Origin: Polaribacter sp.
GTDB taxonomy: Bacteria > Bacteroidota > Bacteroidia > Flavobacteriales > Flavobacteriaceae
Assembly: GCA_020740485.1 (NCBI GenBank)
Contig: DYMN01000003.1
Location: forward strand, 1-64,000
Reading direction: 5' to 3'
Length of the DNA: 64,000 bases
Part shown: in pieces, positions 1 through 8,817 of the stretch
Position numbering within the stretch: the stretch's first letter is position 1
How the letters are laid out: the number at the start of each line of letters is the position of its first letter
The notes under the pieces: model-generated
What the model was told of the DNA's origin: nothing
Database searches by the model: none
Seen by the model: the letters and a program-made list of their open reading frames with translations, nothing else
Made by a program: the position numbers and the translations under genes

Positions 1-2
1 TA

Positions 3-2288
3 AGAGATGGAGCTGCTGCTCAATACGGTTCCGATGCCATTGCCGGTGTTATCAATATTGTCCTTAAAAAAGATATAAACACCTTGGATATGTCTGTAAC
101 TTCAGGTGCTTATTTTTCAAAAAATTCAAATGAGCAAACCGGAGGCGTGGATGGTGCTACTACCAATATTGCCGCAAGTTACGGGATTAGTCTTGGGGAA
201 AAAGGCGGCTTTTTAACTTTTGCCGGAGATTTTGATGTACGGGATGACTACAATAGAATGAAAATGTTGGAAAAAGAAAATATTTTCAACAGATTAAATG
301 CTGTAGAATGGCAAGCAAATAAAATGGGTTATGACATCTCAAAATTATATGATACCGATTATGCCGATATCAATACCTATGCGCAAATGGTGCCTTATTT
401 AGACGCTACAACCAAAGCTGCCATCACAGCCGCCACAACAACCAATAATTTAACGGATTTAAGAAATCTGCTTAAAATAGACGCTTCTGACGCTGAAATG
501 GCATTAAGAGGTCTTAATAGAACCGATTTTAATATGAGAGTAGGTCAATCTGCGCTCAGAGGAAGCAGGTTGTTCTTGAACATGTCTTTACCTTTAGACG
601 ATAAAGGTACTGAATTATATGCCTTTTCCGGATTGAGCTCTAGAACCGGAAATTCTGCAGGTTTCTACAGATTGCCCAATCAAAGTAGAACTTATTCTCC
701 TATGTATATTAACGGTTTTTTACCTGAAATCAATTCAAACATCGGTGACCAATCTATGGCAGTGGGAATCAAAGGAAACATAGGCGATTGGAAGGTAGAT
801 TTCAGTAATACTTACGGAAAAAATAAATTTTTATATGTTATTTCAAATACCAGCAATGCTTCTATGCTGGGCAGTTCTCCGAACCGTTTTGATGCCGGAG
901 GTTATTCTTTTGCTCAAAATACGACCAATTTAGATCTTACAAAAATGTACGAGGACATTTTTGAAGGACTCAACGTGGCTTTTGGAGCAGAAAACAGAAT
1001 GGAAAAATATGATATTTACGCAGGTGAATTAGGATCTTATGCTCAATTTGATGTGAATGGCAATCCAATAACTAATCCAAGTCAAACTTCGCGAAAAGAT
1101 TTCTTTGGTGCTACTAGACCTGGTGGTTCTCAAGTGTTCCCTGGATTTTCTCCCGCCAATGAATTGTCAAGAGGAAGAAACAGTGTGGCAGGATATGTGG
1201 ACTTGGAAGCCGATTTTTCAGAAAAATGGCTTTTGAGTGTGGCTACTCGTTTTGAAAATTATTCCGATTTTGGGTCTACATTAAATTACAAATTAGCTAC
1301 CCGTTATAAGCTAACCGATAATGCGGTATTTCGTTTTGCAGCTAATTCCGGATTTAGAGCCCCTTCTTTACATCAAATCTATTTTAACTCTACTTCTACC
1401 ATTTTCAATAATGCAGGAATACCTGTAGAAGTGGGAACTTTTTCTAATGATAGTAAAGTAGCTCAATTATTGGGTATTCCGGAATTAAAACAAGAAACTT
1501 CAAATAGTATAAGTACCGGTTTTACGGTTAAAATACCTGCAGCCAATCTTACATTTACTGCCGATGCATACATAGTAAATATAGCAGATAGAATTGTATA
1601 TACCGGTTCATTTGCACCAAAAGCAGATGATGCTGGAAATTATTCAGGTGCTCAATTAGAGTTATACAACTTATTATCTCTAGCCAATGCAAGTGCTGCT
1701 GCCTTTTTTGCTAATGCCATCGACACGAAATCCAAAGGACTTGATTTTGTCATCACACATAAAGCAAAATGGGGAGGTGCTAATTTAAAAACAGATTTAG
1801 CCGGAACGCTTTCTAAAACCAGAAGAGTGGGTGACATTAAAGCCTCTGACGTATTACGCAATGCAGGATTAGTAACTACTTATTTCTCTGAAGAAAGTAG
1901 AGTGTATCTCGAAGAAGCCGTTCCCGGTACTAAAATTAATTTGACCAACACCTTGCAAGTCAATAAATTCAACGTATTTCTACGCAATGTATATTTTGGT
2001 AAAGTTACTGAAGCTACTACAGATTTATTATTGCAACAAGATTTTAGTGAAAAATTAGTTACCGATCTTTCATTGGGTTATAATATGAGTAAAAGTGCAA
2101 CGCTTACCGTAGGTGCCAATAATTTATTTGATATTTATCCTGATAGAGCTGCCCAAGACTTAAACCCTAACGTAGCCGGAGATCAAAATAACCGTAGCAA
2201 TGGTCGTTTTGATTGGTCACGTAGAGCGCAACAATTTGGTATTGGCGGACGTTTTATGTTTGCCAGACTTACTTTTGAAATAAAATAA
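3..2288 (+). CDS. TonB-dependent receptor (5' partial, continues upstream of window)
   Basis: Frame stays open upstream of the ORF-track start: RDGAAAQYGSDAIAGVINIVLKKD is a TonB plug motif. The beta-barrel contains FRAPSLHQIYF and ends in an aromatic-rich C-terminus. Confidence 0.9.
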   Translation, partial: RDGAAAQYGSDAIAGVINIVLKKDINTLDMSVTSGAYFSKNSNEQTGGVDGATTNIAASYGISLGEKGGFLTFAGDFDVRDDYNRMKMLEKENIFNRLNAVEWQANKMGYDISKLYDTDYADINTYAQMVPYLDATTKAAITAATTTNNLTDLRNLLKIDASDAEMALRGLNRTDFNMRVGQSALRGSRLFLNMSLPLDDKGTELYAFSGLSSRTGNSAGFYRLPNQSRTYSPMYINGFLPEINSNIGDQSMAVGIKGNIGDWKVDFSNTYGKNKFLYVISNTSNASMLGSSPNRFDAGGYSFAQNTTNLDLTKMYEDIFEGLNVAFGAENRMEKYDIYAGELGSYAQFDVNGNPITNPSQTSRKDFFGATRPGGSQVFPGFSPANELSRGRNSVAGYVDLEADFSEKWLLSVATRFENYSDFGSTLNYKLATRYKLTDNAVFRFAANSGFRAPSLHQIYFNSTSTIFNNAGIPVEVGTFSNDSKVAQLLGIPELKQETSNSISTGFTVKIPAANLTFTADAYIVNIADRIVYTGSFAPKADDAGNYSGAQLELYNLLSLANASAAAFFANAIDTKSKGLDFVITHKAKWGGANLKTDLAGTLSKTRRVGDIKASDVLRNAGLVTTYFSEESRVYLEEAVPGTKINLTNTLQVNKFNVFLRNVYFGKVTEATTDLLLQQDFSEKLVTDLSLGYNMSKSATLTVGANNLFDIYPDRAAQDLNPNVAGDQNNRSNGRFDWSRRAQQFGIGGRFMFARLTFEIK

Positions 2289-2310
2289 ACCAAATATTTA
2301 TTAAATATAG

Positions 2311-2352
2311 AAAAGGCTGTATCATTACAAGTAAAAACAGCCTTTTTTTTCT
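2311..2352 (+). terminator. Rho-independent-like terminator
   Basis: AAAAGGCTGT...ACAGCCTTTTTTTT stem-loop and T-run just after the receptor stop codon. Confidence 0.75.
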
Positions 2353-2583
2353 TAAAACAGTAAGTATTCTATCAGGAATTGATTACAGATTATCATTAAT
2401 CAATTCTAAAAATCATACTGATTTTATTACTTGTTATATAAAACCGAATTATAAACATTACATTGTTTTTGTGAAATCTTTGAGAACATTATCAAAGGAA
2501 TGCAACAAAAGATTTTCGGTTTAATGTAAATTGTAAGTTATATTATTAAAATATTTTGTTGAGGCTGTGAATAGAATAATTTC

Positions 2584-2591
2584 TATCTTTG
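2584..2591 (+). promoter_or_regulatory. Bacteroidota -7 element TATCTTTG
   Basis: TATCTTTG matches TAnnTTTG, with a TTTG at 2555-2558 upstream; it lies about 40 nt before the likely ATG at 2631. Confidence 0.5.
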
Positions 2592-2630
2592 TTAACATTC
2601 TTACTATTAATCCAATTAAAGAACTTTCTT

Positions 2631-4049
2631 ATGGCTTTTTTCCAAAAATTATTCGATAAAAAATCAAAACTCCTTTTTCTTTTTTTTATAGTTTTTTTGA
2701 TTAGCAGTATTTTACATCTTTTGAATTACTACAATGTTACTTTGATTCATCCCACGCTATTATTAGTAACACGACTAATTGGAATTTTGATTTTGGTTTT
2801 ATTCGCTTATAAACGAAGGTCTTTAACCACTTGGATATTAGTAAGTATGGTTTTAGGTGTTGAATTTGGCTTTGATCTACCCGAAATAGCCTCTAAGATG
2901 AATATCTTCAGTAAAATATTCCTCAATTTAGTTAAAACCATTATTGGTCCTTTGATTTTTTCCACCTTAGTGGTTGGTATTGCCGGTCACGCCGATTTAA
3001 AACAAGTGGGTAGAATGAGTTGGAAATCCATATTGTATTTTGAAGTGGTTTCTACTATAGCTTTATTTATTGGTTTGATAGCCATCAACATAAGTAAAGC
3101 CGGAGTAGGAGTTAATAAACCTGTAGGCGAAGTAGTTAATCAGATCAACCCGATGAAAGCACAATCTACGGAAGAAATCATATTGCATATTTTTCCTGAA
3201 AACATTGCAAAATCAGTAGCAGAAGGTCAAGTATTACAAATTGTAGTGTTCAGTATCATTTTCGGAATTGCGGTGGCGTTGCTTAGCGATACCTATCGCA
3301 AACCTATGCTTACTTTTACCAAAGCATTATCCGAAACGATGTTTAAATTTACCAATATCGTGATGTATTTTGCTCCTATAGCCGTATTTGCTGCTATTGC
3401 CTATTCTGTAGGACATATGGGAATTGATATATTGCTCAATTTAGCCCGATTATTAGCCACACTCTATATTGCGTTGATTGCTTTTATGCTTGTTATATTA
3501 TTGCCAATAGCCTTAATAATCAGGATTCCTATCAAAAAATTCATTGCTGCCGTATCCGAACCGTTTAGTATAGCATTTGCTACAACTAGTTCGGAGTCAG
3601 CATTGCCTATTGCGATGGAAAATATGCAAAAATTTGGAGTTCCTCAGAAAATAGTTGCCTTTGTGATGCCTACAGGGTATAGTTTCAATTTAGACGGCAC
3701 CACCCTTTATCTTTCTTTAGCATCCGTCTTTGTGGCACAAGTGGCCGGAATTGATTTAAGTGTTTCACAACAAATTATAATAGTGCTAACCTTAATGCTT
3801 ACCAGCAAAGGAGTAGCCGGTGTTCCGAGAGCATCTTTGGTCATTTTATTGGGTACTGCTGCCAGTTTTGGACTTCCTACTTGGCCCATCTTTATAATAT
3901 TGGGAATTGACGAATTAATGGATATGGCTAGAACCGGAGTAAATGTGGTGGGCAATTGTTTAGCTACTGCAGTAGTTGCACGTTGGGAAGGCGAATTTGA
4001 TGATAAAGCGGCTCGAAATTTTAATGCAGATTATTCGGAAGATTTATAA
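2631..4049 (+). CDS. Dicarboxylate/amino acid:cation symporter (DAACS family)
   Basis: Multi-TM protein with DAACS-like segments IAFATTSSESALPIAMENMQKFGVPQKIVAFVMPTGYSFNLDGTTLYLSLASVFVAQ. Start moved from TTG 2589 to ATG 2631 (MAFFQKLF). Confidence 0.9.
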   Translation: MAFFQKLFDKKSKLLFLFFIVFLISSILHLLNYYNVTLIHPTLLLVTRLIGILILVLFAYKRRSLTTWILVSMVLGVEFGFDLPEIASKMNIFSKIFLNLVKTIIGPLIFSTLVVGIAGHADLKQVGRMSWKSILYFEVVSTIALFIGLIAINISKAGVGVNKPVGEVVNQINPMKAQSTEEIILHIFPENIAKSVAEGQVLQIVVFSIIFGIAVALLSDTYRKPMLTFTKALSETMFKFTNIVMYFAPIAVFAAIAYSVGHMGIDILLNLARLLATLYIALIAFMLVILLPIALIIRIPIKKFIAAVSEPFSIAFATTSSESALPIAMENMQKFGVPQKIVAFVMPTGYSFNLDGTTLYLSLASVFVAQVAGIDLSVSQQIIIVLTLMLTSKGVAGVPRASLVILLGTAASFGLPTWPIFIILGIDELMDMARTGVNVVGNCLATAVVARWEGEFDDKAARNFNADYSEDL

Positions 4050-4273
4050 ATCAAGAAAGGTTTATAAATTAATTTATGGCTTTAGTACAATTTTTGTGGT
4101 AAATCTAAATTCTTTAATTTACGCTTAATTATAGTTACGAGCTACAGAGTCTATCCTTTTGTAAAACGAAAATCTCTACTGCACAAACCCGAAATCAATA
4201 ATATTGAAAGCCACTGTTTGTAGGGTTATGGCTTTGGTTCGCTTCAATGTGGGTTAGGTTTAATAAAATTCAC

Positions 4274-5242
4274 CTAAATTCTTTTTTTATTATACCAAGG
4301 CATTAATACCAAAGAAAACAGACCAATTACTACAATCATTCCGGTTTGTATCAACCACATCAACCAACCGAAAGCATAAGCCTTGGCGCTGTCAATATGA
4401 TAAAGCTCTAAGACTTTTTGAACGGCAAAAGGAAATGTTCCTAAGCCCCCATTTGCAGTGGTGCCAAATGCGCCACCAATGAATCCGCTGAGTACTTCAC
4501 CTAATCCCATATTTGAGGTGGCGGGAATAGCAAGAGCTACCACATAAAACATCAGTAAATACATTCCCCAAATAAAAAGGGAGTGAAATATAAAAGCCCA
4601 TCTGTGCTGCATGTGCCATATACTCATTACACCGGAAATCAAACCATCAATAAAGTGATTAATTTTTTGGATAAATAAATTCTTCGATTTCCTAAGCCAT
4701 TTATAAAAAACAATAAATACGATACCCGCTCCAATAAAAATCACAATTAACTTGAAAGGATTCTTGGGGATTTTGTTTTCCATCAAGCTCCAAATAAAAT
4801 CAAACTGATAAAATAAGGCACCTAATATGATAAGTAGCAACACGATCAAATCAACGATGCGTTCTGCTATTATGGTTCCAAAGGTTTTGTCAAAAGGGAT
4901 ATTTTCATACTTGCTCAATGCGCTGCCTCTGATTACTTCACCACCGCGTGGGATAATAATGTTAAACAGATAACCAATAAAAACGGCAAAAGTGTTATTC
5001 CAAAACTTAGTAGTATAGCCCAAGGGTTCTAATAAGTATTTCCAACGATAGGCTCTGGATAAGTGGCTCAATAAACCAATAAAAACAGCTAATAAAACCC
5101 ATAAATAATTAGCTTGTAGAATGGCGTTTTTTATATCGATTTTTTCTGCTACAGTGAGCTTAGATAAAGACCACCAAATGATAAAAAAACCCAACCCAAA
5201 GGATATTAAGACAATGATCCCGTTTTTAAATTGTTTGTTCAT
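4274..5242 (-). CDS. Lysylphosphatidylglycerol synthase transmembrane / UPF0104-type flippase-like membrane protein
   Basis: Multi-TM with IIPRGGEVIRGSALSKYENIPFDKTFGTIIAERIVDL and GTTANGGLGTFPFAVQ motifs. Likely ATG at 5242. Confidence 0.8.
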   Translation of the reverse strand: MNKQFKNGIIVLISFGLGFFIIWWSLSKLTVAEKIDIKNAILQANYLWVLLAVFIGLLSHLSRAYRWKYLLEPLGYTTKFWNNTFAVFIGYLFNIIIPRGGEVIRGSALSKYENIPFDKTFGTIIAERIVDLIVLLLIILGALFYQFDFIWSLMENKIPKNPFKLIVIFIGAGIVFIVFYKWLRKSKNLFIQKINHFIDGLISGVMSIWHMQHRWAFIFHSLFIWGMYLLMFYVVALAIPATSNMGLGEVLSGFIGGAFGTTANGGLGTFPFAVQKVLELYHIDSAKAYAFGWLMWLIQTGMIVVIGLFSLVLMPWYNKKRI

Positions 5243-5388
5243 TTTTGTCGTAAGCTTTTGATGACGTGAATACAATTGATGCTATCGTTAGTTCGATAAG
5301 TCCCTAATTTAATTGGGGTATGTTTAGAAACTATTGTTGCTATTTATTTCGCTGAAAACGGAAGACAGATTATTCCATTGTCAAAGGC

Positions 5389-6231
5389 TTACCCCAACTC
5401 AATATTATCGATCAATCTTATATCGCCGGCAAATACTGCAATAAACCCTCGATAGCTTACCCCTGACTTTTTACTTGCATCTTTTGTTAGGGTCTTTTCA
5501 TCGGCTATTGTGAAATATTCTAATTTCAATGAGGGATGATCCTTATATTGCTCGATTACAAATTTTTCTGTTTCTATTATTTCATGAATTGTAAAATAAT
5601 CTTTTGCTTTTTGTAAGGTTTTATATATAAAAGGGGCTGCTTCACGTTGTCCTTTTGTTAATCGCATATTACGTGAACTCATAGCTAATCCGTCTTTTTC
5701 TCGATGAATTGGATTGCCTACTACTTTGATGTTCATCTTTTCTTTATCCACCATTTTTTTGATGATTTGCAATTGTTGAAAATCTTTTTCACCAAAAAAA
5801 GCTTCGTCCGGTTGAACTATCTGAAAAAGCCTTTTGACAATAGTGCCAACCCCTGCAAAATGTCCCTTGCGATGCGCACCTTCCATTACTTTATCCAAAC
5901 CATCGAAATCAAAATCCTGAGCTACTATATTTTTATTGTACATTTCTTTGACACTTGGAATAAAAACCACATCGCAATTTTCTCTTTTTAACAAATCCAA
6001 ATCACGGTCTAAAGTTTTAGGATAAAGGTCTAAATCTTCTTTTCTATCAAATTGAGTTGGGTTTACAAAAACACTAACAACCAATATATTACAAGATTTT
6101 TTAGCGTTAGTAACCAACGAAAGATGCCCTTCATGCAACGCACCCATAGTGGGGACAAACCCTACCTTTTTACCTTGTTTAACCTTATTTAAATATTGCT
6201 GTAGAAACCTTTTGGAATGATAAATGCGCAT
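5389..6231 (-). CDS. panC: Pantoate--beta-alanine ligase
   Basis: GFVPTMGALHEGHLSLV, VSVFVNPTQF, GEKDFQQL and MSSRNMRL signature motifs. Confidence 0.97.
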   Translation of the reverse strand: MRIYHSKRFLQQYLNKVKQGKKVGFVPTMGALHEGHLSLVTNAKKSCNILVVSVFVNPTQFDRKEDLDLYPKTLDRDLDLLKRENCDVVFIPSVKEMYNKNIVAQDFDFDGLDKVMEGAHRKGHFAGVGTIVKRLFQIVQPDEAFFGEKDFQQLQIIKKMVDKEKMNIKVVGNPIHREKDGLAMSSRNMRLTKGQREAAPFIYKTLQKAKDYFTIHEIIETEKFVIEQYKDHPSLKLEYFTIADEKTLTKDASKKSGVSYRGFIAVFAGDIRLIDNIELG

Positions 6232-6291
6232 AATTTTTTGTTAAAAGCAACAAACATACCAAATAAAACATAAATTCTCGCTATTTTTTAG

Positions 6292-6299
6292 TAATTTTG
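6292..6299 (+). promoter_or_regulatory. Bacteroidota -7 element TAATTTTG
   Basis: Match to TAnnTTTG upstream of the ATG at 6372, in a divergent intergenic region. Confidence 0.45.
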
Positions 6300-6371
6300 C
6301 ATATGATTAGGTAAAATGCGAATATTAAAAATTATAACAACTAAAACGCTTATACCTTATTTTATATAATA

Positions 6372-7175
6372 ATGAAAGAACCGAAAGTTTTAACCATATC
6401 TACTGAAGTGATGCCTTATATGCCGGAGACTGACCTATCTTATTTGTCATTTGAGTCCGCTAAAATGGTATTCAACAACGGTATGCAAACGCGCATTTTT
6501 ATGCCTCGTTTTGGTGTTGTCAATGAAAGACGTCATCAGTTGCATGAAGTTATACGTCTTTCGGGAATTAATTTGATTATTGACGATATTGATATGCCGC
6601 TCATCATCAAAGTTGCCTCAATTCCCAAAGAAAGAATGCAAGTTTATTTTATTGATAATGATGATTACTTCAAACGAAAAGCTGTTTATACTGATGAAGA
6701 CAATGTATTGTTTGAAGACAACGACGATCGACTTATCTTTTTCACTAAAGGGGTCATAGAAACCGTAAAAAAACTCAATTGGGATCCTGATATTATCCAC
6801 CTTCATGGTTGGATGACTTCTTTGATTCCTTTATATTTAAAAGAATATTATAAGGATGATGCTTTATTTATGGATAGCAAAATTATTACTTCCTTGTATA
6901 ATGATTCTTTCGAAGGTGACATCAATCCAGATTTAACCAGAAAGATAGTCTTTGATTCCATTAAAAAAGAAAAATTAAATATTATTGAAAAACCGAGTTT
7001 TGTAAACTTACAAAAAATATCAGTGAATTACTCCGATGGACTGATTTTTGCCAGTCAATCAATAGCTGATGAAGTAAAAAATCATGTTAAAGAACAGAAA
7101 ATAGAAACTTTAGATTTTGTGGAAAGAGCTAATTTTGTTCCTTCTTACCTTGCGTTTTATAAAAAATTCATCTAA
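6372..7175 (+). CDS. Glycogen/starch synthase N-terminal (GT5-like) domain protein
   Basis: STEVMPYMPETDLSYLS...GMQTRIFMPRFGVVNERRHQLHEV and DPDIIHLHGWMTSLIPLYLK match the GT5 N-terminal half; no C-terminal GT-B half is present. Confidence 0.75.
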   Translation: MKEPKVLTISTEVMPYMPETDLSYLSFESAKMVFNNGMQTRIFMPRFGVVNERRHQLHEVIRLSGINLIIDDIDMPLIIKVASIPKERMQVYFIDNDDYFKRKAVYTDEDNVLFEDNDDRLIFFTKGVIETVKKLNWDPDIIHLHGWMTSLIPLYLKEYYKDDALFMDSKIITSLYNDSFEGDINPDLTRKIVFDSIKKEKLNIIEKPSFVNLQKISVNYSDGLIFASQSIADEVKNHVKEQKIETLDFVERANFVPSYLAFYKKFI

Positions 7176-7201
7176 TTCTTCCATTCGTTAAAATATAAAA
7201 A

Positions 7202-8803
7202 ATGATCAAAAAAATTTTGTATTTTTTAAAATACCCATTTTTAATTCTATCAGTCATTGCAATTGTAATTTCCTGTGAAAAAGATTTTAAAAATATTGGC
7301 ACAGATTTGGTAAACGACAATATTTACTCATCTAATAAGTATAACGCACAAGTTAGAGGATACAGTATTAGAATTCCTTCTAATATAACCAATGGTATGG
7401 GAAATTACTTGTTAGGCTACAATGAAAATGCTCAATTTGGCACCCTTACGGCTTCTATAGCTACCCAACTTACTTTACCTGAAACAAATCCTAATTGGGG
7501 TGAAAACGCCGTAATTGACTCAGTAGTCATAACCATCCCTTTCTTATCAAAGTTAATAGGAAATATAAGTGTAACTAATCCAAATAATCCTACTAAAACT
7601 ATTTTGGTGCCGAACTACGAATTAAATTCCGTATATACAAGTGGAGCAAATAATTTTAATCTGAATGTATATGAGTTGGGAACATTTTTAAATCCATTAG
7701 ACCCTACCGATCCAACAAAAGTAAATGAGTTTTTTAGCGACCAAGTTTATTTGAAAACCGGAAGTCCTTTGTATACTGGCGCTATTTCACCCAACAAAAA
7801 TGACACGATGATGGTTATCAATCGCCATAAATACACCAATGATCAATGGAATACTATTGAATTTTATAAAAAAGATACCGTCAAACTTGAAAAAGCTCCT
7901 GCTCTTCGAATTCCGTTAGACAAACAAAAAATTAAACAGCTATTTAAAGATAATGATATTGCGAATGGTTTTAACTTTTCATCACAGGATAATTTTAATC
8001 GCTATTTCAAAGGTTTGTATTTTGAAGCTTCTAATTCAGGAAACGGAGCTGCATTAGCTTATTTTGATATGAAAAAAGCTTATATGACTATTTTCTATAC
8101 AGAATCTACCGTTGATACTACAACAAACACCATCAAAGGGGAAGCAAAATCTTTTCAATATTCTTTTACCGGAATTACCACCAACGTCTATGACAGAGAT
8201 CAAACCGGATTCTTGGTTGAAAATTATCTCATTAACCCCAATATCACTACCGGCGATAATAAGCTTTTTGTGCAGGGGGCAGCCGGATCGGATGCAATTA
8301 TTCATTTGTTTGGTAATGATACCAATACAGACGGCATCCCTGATGAGCTTTCAACGCTGAGGGATAATAATTGGTTAATTACCGATGCCAAATTGTATTT
8401 GTATGTGGATCCTTCGAATACGACTTCGCAATATCCAGATTCATTGTACATATACAAAATAGAAAATAATAAAAAATATCAGACTTATGATGTGAAAAAA
8501 TTTGGTTACGGAATGGTGGGGGGATATTTAGTCTACGATACGGATAGTATTCCGGATTATTACCTTTTTCATTTAACTGATTATGTGTCTGAAATATTAA
8601 AACAGAACGAAAAGGTTAAAGTGGTTGATTTTGGAATAAAAGTATATGATCCACAAGATGGGTTTGATTTTCTCAAGCCTAATGACACTATTATAAAGGA
8701 ATACAATAGAAATTTTAAAGGGGTTGTTTTAACAGGTAAAAACCCTACCTTAACTCCAAGAGATTTAAAATTTGAAATTCATTACAGTCAAAAAAATAAT
8801 TAA
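7202..8803 (+). CDS. DUF4270-type lipoprotein
   Basis: Signal peptide plus lipobox (VISCEKDF), N-terminal GTDLVNDN, repetitive beta-rich body as in Bacteroidota DUF4270 proteins. Confidence 0.75.
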   Translation: MIKKILYFLKYPFLILSVIAIVISCEKDFKNIGTDLVNDNIYSSNKYNAQVRGYSIRIPSNITNGMGNYLLGYNENAQFGTLTASIATQLTLPETNPNWGENAVIDSVVITIPFLSKLIGNISVTNPNNPTKTILVPNYELNSVYTSGANNFNLNVYELGTFLNPLDPTDPTKVNEFFSDQVYLKTGSPLYTGAISPNKNDTMMVINRHKYTNDQWNTIEFYKKDTVKLEKAPALRIPLDKQKIKQLFKDNDIANGFNFSSQDNFNRYFKGLYFEASNSGNGAALAYFDMKKAYMTIFYTESTVDTTTNTIKGEAKSFQYSFTGITTNVYDRDQTGFLVENYLINPNITTGDNKLFVQGAAGSDAIIHLFGNDTNTDGIPDELSTLRDNNWLITDAKLYLYVDPSNTTSQYPDSLYIYKIENNKKYQTYDVKKFGYGMVGGYLVYDTDSIPDYYLFHLTDYVSEILKQNEKVKVVDFGIKVYDPQDGFDFLKPNDTIIKEYNRNFKGVVLTGKNPTLTPRDLKFEIHYSQKNN

Positions 8804-8817
8804 AAAATTAGAAAAAT

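Noticed and set aside
3707-3955. 82-aa antisense ORF in the symporter gene
   Set aside because: Opposite conserved TM-coding sequence; no independent evidence.
5704-5991. 95-aa ORF antisense to panC
   Set aside because: AT-rich shadow ORF opposite clearly coding panC.
6372-7175. Frameshifted full-length glycogen synthase
   Set aside because: Sequence after the stop contains only 26 nt before the next gene; no remnant of the C-terminal GT-B half.
8112-8360. Overlapping plus-strand ORF in the DUF4270 gene
   Set aside because: Out-of-frame within a well-supported lipoprotein CDS.
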